Part shown: positions 1 to 5,940 of the stretch, piece by piece | How positions within the stretch are numbered: position 1 is the stretch's first letter | Layout: each line of letters opens with the position of its first letter | Source of the DNA: Bacteroidota bacterium | GTDB taxonomy: Bacteria > Bacteroidota > Ignavibacteria > UBA10030 | Direction: 5' to 3' | Length of the DNA: 11,462 nt | Assembly: GCA_003519375.1 (NCBI GenBank) | Contig: DOWV01000229.1 | Span: 11,235 to 22,696 of the forward strand | Position numbers and translations under genes: made by a program | The notes under the pieces: model-generated | Seen by the model: the letters and a program-made list of their open reading frames with translations, nothing else | Databases searched by the model: none | Told to the model about the DNA's origin: nothing

Positions 1-1052
1 GCCCCGTGTTCCGATCGGATAATGTGATGGAGAACGCGGTAAGGTTCCCATTCTGCACCCTGGTATTCCCCGTACATCGCAAGGAGGGGTGTCTTCATGG
101 CGGATGCAAAGTGCACAATCGAAGTATCCGGCGTAATTACAGCTATCGCACCACCAATGAGAGACGCCAGCTGATGCAGAGGAGACCGACCCATCGTCCG
201 AAACGACAGGCATCGCTCAAACTCAGAATGGCGATCGAGCGCCGATCTCATGAGAGAATCATCGGGAGCGTAAACCATCACGGTGCGGAATTCGGAATGC
301 GCCCCGAGATGAGCAGCGATCAGAGCCCCCTGCTCAACCGAAATTCTCCGCTGCCATCCTTTCGCGGAAAGGTTGAACACGACGTAGGGCAAGGACTCTC
401 CCCCGGGAACTTCCCTCCGATGCAAGCAGTTTGTTCGAAGCCACTCGTCGACGACAGCCTGCTGCGCCGCCGGGACATCAAGCGCCGGTTGGAGCTCCTC
501 CTCGGAGATCGTGATACCGAAGATTTCCGAGACGAAGATCGCAAGTTGTTCAGACATGTGATGCCGGAAGCGGGGCAACTGAACGATTCGATTGAAATAA
601 AAGGCATACCTGTCAGGACCTTGTCCGACTTTCGTTCCATTCGGAGCAATCAGGTTAGCAAGAATAGCCGGCGTTGTTGTTTGATTAAAAACGAAATTCA
701 TGACGACGTCAAAGCGCCTGCGGCGAAGGTCCAGAACCTGACTCGGAAGTCTGAACCAGTTATTGCCAAGTGTCAGCACCTCGTCAACCCATCCACAATT
801 CTGCGCAAGCTCCGCGTTAGTCTTACTCGCGAGTACAACAAGCCGCATTCCAGGCGCCCGACGTTTAAGGGCTCTGAAGACGGGAAGCGTTACGATCATA
901 TCGCCAATACGGTCGTGCCGGAAGATGAGCATCCGTTCGACCGCGCCAAGGTCGACGGGCTTGTCACGTACCGGGTTCCTCAACAGACTCCGAAGAAAGG
1001 GGTACACGATCCAGTTTCGCAACGGACGTTCGATCGATTCAAAGAATTTCAT
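1..1052 (-). CDS. GT9 glycosyltransferase (heptosyltransferase family), second tandem copy, 3' end cut by window
   Basis: This is a glycosyltransferase family 9 enzyme, the family that transfers ADP-heptose or related sugars to LPS core on the cytoplasmic face of the inner membrane. The frame is open from the ATG at 1052 to the left edge, giving 350 complete codons without a stop. The family's N-terminal signature RHDRIGD lies at residues 45-51, followed by a TLPVFRALKRR helix. A mid-protein NLSAKGWQRR segment (227-236) occupies the usual nucleotide-loop position. The C-terminal TPDTSIVHFASA block (307-318) holds the conserved D-T-S-x-x-H. A basic amphipathic N-terminus precedes the fold, as in the upstream paralogue. 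The start codon overlaps the upstream stop as ATGA, and I see no Shine-Dalgarno sequence, so translational coupling is likely. The family call is firm, but the donor and acceptor sugars cannot be read from sequence. A few dozen C-terminal residues are probably missing. Confidence 0.93.
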   Translation of the reverse strand, partial: MKFFESIERPLRNWIVYPFLRSLLRNPVRDKPVDLGAVERMLIFRHDRIGDMIVTLPVFRALKRRAPGMRLVVLASKTNAELAQNCGWVDEVLTLGNNWFRLPSQVLDLRRRRFDVVMNFVFNQTTTPAILANLIAPNGTKVGQGPDRYAFYFNRIVQLPRFRHHMSEQLAIFVSEIFGITISEEELQPALDVPAAQQAVVDEWLRTNCLHRREVPGGESLPYVVFNLSAKGWQRRISVEQGALIAAHLGAHSEFRTVMVYAPDDSLMRSALDRHSEFERCLSFRTMGRSPLHQLASLIGGAIAVITPDTSIVHFASAMKTPLLAMYGEYQGAEWEPYRVLHHIIRSEHG

Positions 1053-2176
1053 AAGACGGAAGGACCGGCCGGGTGTCGACCGATCCGAGCTTTCGTCGCT
1101 GCGATCATCGTTAGTCGCTCAACGGCCTGCGTGACACTCTCCACCGATATGGTCCGGAGATCGTCGACTTCAGTGACAACGGTTTCACTTCGAGAACCGT
1201 ACGGCTCCCAGACCCGGAGATCCTTATTGGATTGGACGTAGAGTACGACTGAGGGTATCGAGAATGCGGCTGCAAGATGAACGGCTGATGTATCAGGCGT
1301 GATCAGTATCCAAAGATTCTCAATCAGACCGGAGAATTCGTCGAACGTGCGAGTTTCGGGCGAGAGAATGACTTCGGGGAGAGGCTTCGCTATTCCCTCA
1401 GCAACGGCCTTATCGCTCGGTTGAAAAAGCAAGAGGATGGGAGAGTCCTGAAATGCAGATCGCAGCCATCGAATCAACGCCTGGTAATTCTCCGTCCCCC
1501 AGAACCGCGTCCCTTCCCCGGGCGAGATGTTGATCCCGACGACCTGTTTTCCAGCGAGTCCCGCTTTCGCAAAAGTCTCGGCGGCGAATCTTTTGTTCTC
1601 ATCCAGGACGCTATAGTGTACATTCATGTCTGCATCAGCAGGATCGATACCAAATACCGTCAACAGCATCGCAAGACGATCGATGATATGAGTTTCTCTT
1701 CTGGAGAGGAGGGGTACGACCACATCGTAGCTGTAGGCGTTTTCTTTGGACAAGCCCACATTCCAGACCCCACCGGCAAGGGCGCAGAAGATTGTTGAGG
1801 TGGCGGACGGATTGTCCATCAAATCGATAACGAAGTCGTAGTGTTCTTTTCGAAGCGCGAGGATGATCTTCACAGCGCTGGCAAAGCTTCTCTCATACAC
1901 CCACCGCTTTCGGACGAGCGGCTCGTTCAGAAGGACGAAATGGTTATTGGTGCTGAGAAGAAAATCGACGGTCGCCGCAGGGTATCGTGCTTTGAGAGCA
2001 TGGAGGAGAGGGGTCGAGACGAGGACGTCGCCGATCCTGTCCTGCCGGACAAACAGGTACTTTTTGGCGGAGCAATCCAGATCCCGAGGCAGGGGCCGCC
2101 CGCGTTTAACAACGAACCGGAGAATCCTGAGGAGGAAGCGTCGAAGCAGGAGCTCAGCGGGCTTCAGGATCTCCAT
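1049..2176 (-). CDS. GT9 glycosyltransferase (ADP-heptose:LPS heptosyltransferase family), first tandem copy
   Basis: This 375-residue GT9 enzyme probably adds a sugar to the LPS core in the cytoplasm. RQDRIGD at 44-50 and TPLLHALKARYP just after it form the N-terminal half. NISPGEGTRFW (216-226) and ITPDTSAVHLAAA (292-304) form the nucleotide-sugar-binding half, including the conserved D-T-S-x-x-H. The length is normal for the family. The first 30 residues are leucine- and arginine-rich and could form a membrane-surface helix. The ATG follows the TAG of the ABC transporter gene with no gap, and a GGAGG lies 8 bases upstream inside the transporter's last codons. Its TGA overlaps the next gene's ATG. 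The pair, with the transporter, forms an envelope cassette. It resembles the downstream copy in N-terminal layout and is probably a paralogue. The exact sugar specificity is unknown. Confidence 0.94.
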   Translation of the reverse strand: MEILKPAELLLRRFLLRILRFVVKRGRPLPRDLDCSAKKYLFVRQDRIGDVLVSTPLLHALKARYPAATVDFLLSTNNHFVLLNEPLVRKRWVYERSFASAVKIILALRKEHYDFVIDLMDNPSATSTIFCALAGGVWNVGLSKENAYSYDVVVPLLSRRETHIIDRLAMLLTVFGIDPADADMNVHYSVLDENKRFAAETFAKAGLAGKQVVGINISPGEGTRFWGTENYQALIRWLRSAFQDSPILLLFQPSDKAVAEGIAKPLPEVILSPETRTFDEFSGLIENLWILITPDTSAVHLAAAFSIPSVVLYVQSNKDLRVWEPYGSRSETVVTEVDDLRTISVESVTQAVERLTMIAATKARIGRHPAGPSVL

Positions 2177-4018
2177 CTATGCGCCCTCCCGCCCTTCCTT
2201 GTCAATATCCGTGAACTGGATTGAATACAATCGCTTGTAAAGACCGGTGTCATTTTTCAGCAATTCTTCGTGTGTCCCTTGCTCGACGATGCCGCCTTTT
2301 TCAAGAACAAAGATCTTGTCACACCGGTAAATCGTGGAGAGGCGATGGGCGATGATGAATGACGTCCTCCCTTCCATAAGCCGGTCGAGTGCTTCCTGAA
2401 CCATGAGTTCCGATTCGCTATCGAGTGCAGACGTCGCTTCATCCAGCAGGAGAATTCTGGGATTTCGCAATATAGCTCGTGCGATCGCCATGCGCTGACG
2501 CTGTCCGCCGGAGAGTTGAACCCCGCGTTCTCCGATTTCGGTTTCGTACCCGCGTTCAAGTTGCTCGATGAATGTGTGCGCATTGGCCATTGTCGCAGCT
2601 TCGACAATCTCCGCATGGGACGCGTCAAGCTTGCCATAACGAATATTCTCCTCGACGGTCCCGGCAAACAAGACGACGTCCTGAGGTACAATCCCGATTT
2701 GCGTGCGCAGATCGGCAAGGTTCATGGTCCTGATATCCGTGCCGTCGATGAGGATCGCTCCCGAGCTCAACTCGTAAAACCTCGGGATGAGGTTGATGAG
2801 GGTCGTTTTTCCACTCCCGCTCGGTCCAACCAGGGCAATCTTCTCTCCCGGCCAGGCGACAAAATTCACGTTCGACAGCGCAGCCGAGTCGCTGTTGTAG
2901 GAGAAGCTCACGTCGCGAAACTCGACTCCGCCTTTCTTTATGACGCTCGCGCCGGTCTTCTGCAGAAGGTTTTCCTTCTCCAGATCAAGCATCTCAAATA
3001 TCAGACCTGCTGAAACGAGCGTTTTCTGGATACGGGCGACATTCTCTCCGAGCGCTTTTACAGGCTTCGCCAGAAGATTGACCAACATGAGAAAGAAAAG
3101 AACCCCCTTGATCGTCACATCGCCCTGGAGAAAGAGATATCCGGTGAAAACGACGAGGATCGAAGCTACCAGGGTATTGAAGAACTCATTGGTTGGGCTG
3201 AGCAGGGCCATCGTGCGGACAATTTTCATCGAATGACGGTAGTTATCATCCACTTTTCGGCGGAACGCCTCACGCTCATAGTCTTCGCGGGTAAATGACT
3301 TCACAATACGAATCGATGAAATCTTTTCCTGGAGAAAAGCGGAGATTTCCGCGAGCGTGTCCGTCAAATCCCTGCTGTAGGAACGGATTCTATCGCCGAA
3401 TTTTCGCGAGATCGCACCTGAGATCGCAAAAATGACAATCGTGAAAATCGCCAGCTGCCAGTTTGAATAGACAAGCGCGGTTGCATAGATAAGAGAATAC
3501 AGCAGGTTTTGAACGATCTCGACCGTCAGATAAAGCGACTGCTCCATGTTGTTTACATCGTTCGTTATGCGTGACATGACCCGCCCGGTCTTCTGCTGGT
3601 CAAAGTACCGGACAGGGAGCAACAAGATGGTGTCAAACAGCTCCACCCTGAATCGCATCAGGATCTTCTGTTGCGCCGAACTCATGACGTACTCCCGCAC
3701 ATACACAAAACACACTTTAATCAGGATGATGCCGAGGAGAATGGACGCGAACGTCAGAATCAGCTGCATCGTTTCTCCGCTGCCGGAGATCGTCAGTCGA
3801 TGGAAGGTGTAGCCGAGGAATTCGATGGGAATGTCAAGCGCAATTGCCTTGCCGGCATTGACGAGATCACCAATCTTCTGGAGTACTTCGAACAATTGAG
3901 CAATGAGGAAGGCCGAAGCTGTATCGGAAAGGCTCATCACCGCGACCGAAAACAAACCGGCCGCGATGCGCCACTTGTAGGTGAAAAAGTACCGGAGATA
4001 CCGGAGGAAGACCTTCAT
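2177..4018 (-). CDS. MsbA-like ABC exporter half-transporter (fused TMD-NBD)
   Basis: This 613-residue type IV ABC half-transporter should work as a homodimer in the inner membrane, flipping lipid A-core, another lipid or a drug. The N-terminal half holds about six membrane segments, at roughly 14-38, 84-106, two in 160-205 and two in 280-320. The nucleotide-binding domain is complete: Walker A GPSGSGKTT (398-406), Q-loop PQDVVLF, signature LSGGQ (502-506), Walker B ILLLDEATSALD (about 522-533) and the H-loop His in IIAHRLST (about 558). A fairly long extracytoplasmic loop lies between the first two helices. I chose ATG at 4018, which has AAAGGA 9 bases upstream; an in-frame GTG at 4036 would add six residues but lacks a ribosome site. 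Two LPS-type glycosyltransferases directly downstream favour an MsbA-type role. That substrate is inferred from context, because the family's sequence does not separate lipid from drug exporters. Confidence 0.95.
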   Translation of the reverse strand: MKVFLRYLRYFFTYKWRIAAGLFSVAVMSLSDTASAFLIAQLFEVLQKIGDLVNAGKAIALDIPIEFLGYTFHRLTISGSGETMQLILTFASILLGIILIKVCFVYVREYVMSSAQQKILMRFRVELFDTILLLPVRYFDQQKTGRVMSRITNDVNNMEQSLYLTVEIVQNLLYSLIYATALVYSNWQLAIFTIVIFAISGAISRKFGDRIRSYSRDLTDTLAEISAFLQEKISSIRIVKSFTREDYEREAFRRKVDDNYRHSMKIVRTMALLSPTNEFFNTLVASILVVFTGYLFLQGDVTIKGVLFFLMLVNLLAKPVKALGENVARIQKTLVSAGLIFEMLDLEKENLLQKTGASVIKKGGVEFRDVSFSYNSDSAALSNVNFVAWPGEKIALVGPSGSGKTTLINLIPRFYELSSGAILIDGTDIRTMNLADLRTQIGIVPQDVVLFAGTVEENIRYGKLDASHAEIVEAATMANAHTFIEQLERGYETEIGERGVQLSGGQRQRMAIARAILRNPRILLLDEATSALDSESELMVQEALDRLMEGRTSFIIAHRLSTIYRCDKIFVLEKGGIVEQGTHEELLKNDTGLYKRLYSIQFTDIDKEGREGA

Positions 4019-4057
4019 CTCCTGCGATCCTTTCACGAAAGGCGAAGCCCAGCGACG

Positions 4058-4819
4058 CTAGTTCCTTGTTTCGGACAGGTGCTCGGTGATAAGAAAATTT
4101 CTGTTGCTTTTGCGGCCGGCACTCGCCGGAATTTCGGCAAATGCATCTTTCAGAACGAAAACACACTCATCAAACAGCGGGCAATCCCTGCAGAGCGGCC
4201 TGCTCGCCCTGCACACCTCACGACCGAATTGGATCAGATTGACATGGAAAGAATAGCTTTTCCCTGCCGGCACCATCGAGTCCATGGAACGAAAAGTATC
4301 TTCCGCCGTTTTCGTCGCAACGAGACCCAGCCGATTGCAGATCCGATGGATATGCGTGTCAACCGGGAAAATATCGCGGTTCAACGAAAAAACGAGAACG
4401 CAGGCAGCCGTTTTCTCTCCCACGCCCTTCATGGTCAAAAGATACTCCATCACCTCGTCGTTTGTCTTCCCGCGAAGAGCATCCAGGCTATACTCTCCCC
4501 AGTCCCGATGAATACGCCGAAGGATTTCCTGGATGCGTCTCGCCTTCTGGTTCTTGAGGCCGCCGACTTTGATCGCTGCCGCTATCGACTGCCAGGGAGC
4601 TACAGCGACAGCTTCCCACGCCGGGTACTTCTTCTTCAACTCGATCCAGGCCCGGTAGCTGTTCTGATCATTTGTGTTTTGCGAAAGTAACGTCCCAATC
4701 AACGTATCGAGCGGAGGCGACCTCCTCCCTCTCCTCCTACGCTTCCCGTACAACCGCTCAAGGGCCTCAGCAACACGGACAATCCGTGTAACTTGCCCTT
4801 TTTTCCCCGGTCGCCTCAA
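4058..4819 (-). CDS. nth: Endonuclease III (DNA glycosylase/AP lyase)
   Basis: This base-excision repair enzyme removes oxidised pyrimidines and cleaves the abasic site. In the 253-residue version, LLSQNTNDQNS (44-54) matches the substrate-pocket region. The helix-hairpin-helix KGVGEKTAAC (131-140) holds the catalytic lysine (K136), and FPVDTHIHR (151-159) holds the catalytic aspartate (D154). Having both residues indicates a bifunctional glycosylase/lyase. Four cysteines spaced C-X6-C-X2-C-X5-C (203, 210, 213, 219) form the [4Fe-4S] site. The frame is open for 80 more codons upstream, but those lie inside the DUF971 gene and look unrelated to the family. I therefore place the start at the TTG that overlaps the DUF971 stop (TTGA). 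No Shine-Dalgarno sequence is evident, so the start is uncertain and coupling is likely. There are 39 bases between its TAG and the transporter ATG. The 'SQNTND' form resembles archaeal and thermophile Nth proteins more than the E. coli enzyme. Confidence 0.93.
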   Translation of the reverse strand: MRRPGKKGQVTRIVRVAEALERLYGKRRRRGRRSPPLDTLIGTLLSQNTNDQNSYRAWIELKKKYPAWEAVAVAPWQSIAAAIKVGGLKNQKARRIQEILRRIHRDWGEYSLDALRGKTNDEVMEYLLTMKGVGEKTAACVLVFSLNRDIFPVDTHIHRICNRLGLVATKTAEDTFRSMDSMVPAGKSYSFHVNLIQFGREVCRASRPLCRDCPLFDECVFVLKDAFAEIPASAGRKSNRNFLITEHLSETRN

Positions 4820-5160
4820 AATGGATGCAAGTCCGGACGGCACAAGGGGCACTCGCAGAGAGATCGCAGGGTTTCCCACGTATAGATTCCTGTCTGGTGA
4901 CCGTCGGCCCATGAAACCGACAAAGCGTAAGATCCGACTTGTTGCGCCCCAACCACTTTGTACTTTCCAGGCTTCTCGGGCGTTGGCTCGGGTTTGTAAG
5001 TCTTCAGGAGCACAGTCTCCCCCTGGCAACCAGCACAGGGGCACTGATCGCGGAGACAATGAAGGGGTATCAGTCCCACATGTCCGTCATCCCATGCCAA
5101 AACAAGCCTCTCGATGCCGGTGCCGTGGTCGATGTCCAGTTTTACCTGCTTAGGTATCAC
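4816..5160 (-). CDS. DUF971 protein (gamma-butyrobetaine hydroxylase-like N-terminal domain)
   Basis: This stand-alone DUF971 (PF06155) protein has 114 residues from the chosen start. The fold is known as the N-terminal zinc-binding domain of gamma-butyrobetaine hydroxylase; the free-standing bacterial form has no settled function. Family marks seen here are WDDGHVGLIPL, LRDQCPCAGC and WADGHQTGIYTWETL. By analogy with the human enzyme, C40, C42, C45 and H88 would bind zinc. A second CxCxxC (102-107, CECPLC) sits near the C-terminus. I prefer the GTG at 5160, because IPKQVKLD then begins the protein as in typical members and AAAGAG lies a few bases upstream. A TTG at 5181 would add seven residues. 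It is the first gene of a minus-strand operon, 20-40 bases behind a terminator. Its stop overlaps the start chosen for nth. Confidence 0.85.
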   Translation of the reverse strand: MIPKQVKLDIDHGTGIERLVLAWDDGHVGLIPLHCLRDQCPCAGCQGETVLLKTYKPEPTPEKPGKYKVVGAQQVGSYALSVSWADGHQTGIYTWETLRSLCECPLCRPDLHPF

Positions 5161-5178
5161 TCTTCGCTCTTTCGATGA

Positions 5179-5210
5179 CAAATCTCTGGAAAGAAAGAAA
5201 AAAGGACAAC
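5179..5210 (-). promoter_or_regulatory. Candidate weak promoter for the DUF971-nth-ABC-GT9 operon
   Basis: Reading the minus strand, GTTG (5210-5207) is followed after 20 bases by GAGATTTG (5186-5179). This is close to the Bacteroidota-type pattern TTTG-N20-TAnnTTTG, with a mismatch at the first T of each element. The spacing equals that of the three other candidate promoters in this window. It overlaps the tRNA terminator, and transcription would start close to 5174, which would exclude the TTG start at 5181 and favour the GTG at 5160. With two mismatches it may be chance; read-through from the tRNA promoter is the alternative. Confidence 0.3.
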
Positions 5211-5227
5211 CTGTTGAGATTGTCCTT
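5190..5227 (-). terminator. Intrinsic terminator after tRNA-Ala
   Basis: On the minus strand an 8-bp perfect stem (AAGGACAA at 5227-5220, TTGTCCTT at 5209-5202) encloses a 10-base loop. It runs directly into a T-rich tract (TTTTTTCTTTCTTT). No T-tract follows the stem on the plus strand, so it acts for leftward transcription. It lies about 40 bases past the tRNA 3' end and 20-40 bases ahead of the DUF971 start. It can serve as tRNA terminator and possibly as a partial barrier to read-through into the operon. Confidence 0.75.
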
Positions 5228-5266
5228 CAAAGTTTCTTCGCTTCCGCCAGAGATCATAGATTTGAG

Positions 5267-5340
5267 TGGACCGTACCGGGATCGAACCGGTGACCTCCAC
5301 AATGCCATTGTGGCGCTCTCCCAAACTGAGCTAACGGCCC
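5267..5340 (-). tRNA. tRNA-Ala(GGC): tRNA-Ala (anticodon GGC)
   Basis: The 74-base minus-strand sequence folds into a full cloverleaf. The acceptor stem is GGGCCGT/ACGGTCC, with a G3-U70 wobble pair, the identity element for alanyl-tRNA synthetase. The D-arm is GCTC/GAGC. The anticodon stem is CCACA/TGTGG with loop ATGGCAT, so the anticodon is GGC and reads GCC/GCU. The variable loop is AGGTC. The T-arm is ACCGG/CCGGT with loop TTCGATC. The discriminator base is A73. The 3' CCA is not encoded, as CTC follows, so a CCA-adding enzyme is needed. A strong promoter lies just upstream and a terminator just downstream, so it can be a single-gene unit. Confidence 0.97.
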
Positions 5341-5352
5341 AAATCGCCGCAT

Positions 5353-5384
5353 CCAATATACCCAAAGGGGCTCCGAAAGTCAAC
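5353..5384 (-). promoter_or_regulatory. Promoter of tRNA-Ala
   Basis: The minus strand shows TTGACT (5383-5378), a 17-base spacer and TATATT (5360-5355). This is a good housekeeping-sigma promoter, about 12 bases before the tRNA 5' end, so the primary transcript would have a very short 5' leader. Read in the Bacteroidota convention it is GTTG-N20-TATATTGG. It faces away from the candidate promoter at 5394-5425, and the two -35 boxes are only 11 bases apart. Confidence 0.75.
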
Positions 5385-5393
5385 GAGAAATTC

Positions 5394-5425
5394 ATTGACG
5401 TCCGGCTGAGATTTGGGTAACTTTC
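5394..5425 (+). promoter_or_regulatory. Candidate promoter of the CX4CH lipoprotein gene
   Basis: On the plus strand TTGACG (5395-5400) is followed after 17 bases by TAACTT (5418-5423). The -10 box is poor against TATAAT, but TAACTTTC differs from the Bacteroidota element TAnnTTTG only at the last base. The ATTG-N20 spacing matches the other promoters here. Transcription would begin near 5430, leaving about 46 bases before the ATG at 5476. Support is by pattern and position only. Confidence 0.45.
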
Positions 5426-5475
5426 AACACGAGTCACCCGATAGATTCTGACGGACCATTTAAAAGCCAACTTCG

Positions 5476-5907
5476 ATGATTGAGAGTATGATCGCCCGCC
5501 CGTTGAAATCTGCAGGCGTTTTTCTTTTGCTTTCCGGATTCTCCTTGACCGTTCTGTCCTGCAAAGACCAGGTTACCGATCCAAATTTGGATCCGATAGT
5601 TTTTCCTGATGCCGGTGTGAGTTACTCGAAGCATGTCGAGGCCCTGTTTCAGCAGCGATGCGCATTGAGCGGATGCCATTCCAGCGGCGCCGCCGCTGCG
5701 GGACTTGCTCTCACCATGCCTTCGTACAACAGCCTCATGAACTATCAGCCGAGGCTTGTCAACCCGGGCTCGAGCAGCAACAGCCTGCTCGTTCAGCGTA
5801 TCGACGGTCGTCTCTCACCGCGTATGCCATTCAACAGCCAGCCGCTGACAACGAATCAGATCAGTGGGATTAAGAAGTGGATTGACGAAGGCGCTCTCAA
5901 CAACTGA
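5476..5907 (+). CDS. Small lipoprotein with c-type haem-like CX4CH motif
   Basis: This 143-residue secreted protein resembles the short cytochrome-c-like domains common in Bacteroidota, Chlorobiota and Planctomycetes. A hydrophobic signal segment (about 13-27) ends in a lipobox-like VLSC with Cys29, so it is probably a lipoprotein. Then comes SYSKHVEALFQQRCALSGCH, where C62, C67 and H68 form CX4CH rather than the usual CXXCH. Near the C-terminus SPRMPFNSQPL supplies M117 as a likely second axial ligand, and ISGIKKWIDEGALNN closes the domain as in known family members. An electron-transfer or haem-sensing role is an inference; haem attachment at CX4CH is not certain. ATG at 5488 is an alternative start that trims four residues. 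It is the only plus-strand gene, convergent with nadK and divergent from tRNA-Ala, and appears monocistronic. Confidence 0.85.
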   Translation: MIESMIARPLKSAGVFLLLSGFSLTVLSCKDQVTDPNLDPIVFPDAGVSYSKHVEALFQQRCALSGCHSSGAAAAGLALTMPSYNSLMNYQPRLVNPGSSSNSLLVQRIDGRLSPRMPFNSQPLTTNQISGIKKWIDEGALNN

Positions 5908-5940
5908 ATCTCGCACTACGATCGAGTAGCGTTTTCAGTT
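5902..5940. other. Imperfect hairpin across two convergent stop codons
   Basis: AACTGAA (5902-5908) pairs with TTCAGTT (5934-5940). Inside, CTAC/GTAG with a GATCGA loop, plus a flanking CG/CG pair, extends the structure. It contains the TGA of the lipoprotein gene and the TAG of nadK. No long T-tract follows on either strand, so it is not a textbook terminator. Its location suggests a two-way end signal or RNA 3'-end stabiliser. Confidence 0.35.

Noticed and set aside
6..1241. A 411-codon plus-strand open frame antisense to the two GT9 genes.
   Set aside because: The translation is rich in Arg, Ser and basic low-complexity stretches with no recognisable motif, while the opposite strand encodes two clear GT9 proteins over the same bases.
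3671..4690. A 339-codon plus-strand open frame crossing the ABC exporter and nth.
   Set aside because: It spans two confirmed genes on the other strand and shows no protein family features.
4820..5059. N-terminal extension of 80 codons to endonuclease III.
   Set aside because: It runs in another frame through the DUF971 coding region, which has clear family motifs, and does not resemble Nth N-termini.
5434..5679. An 81-codon minus-strand frame opposite the lipoprotein gene.
   Set aside because: It covers the signal peptide region of the plus-strand gene, has no family match that I recognise and no ribosome site.
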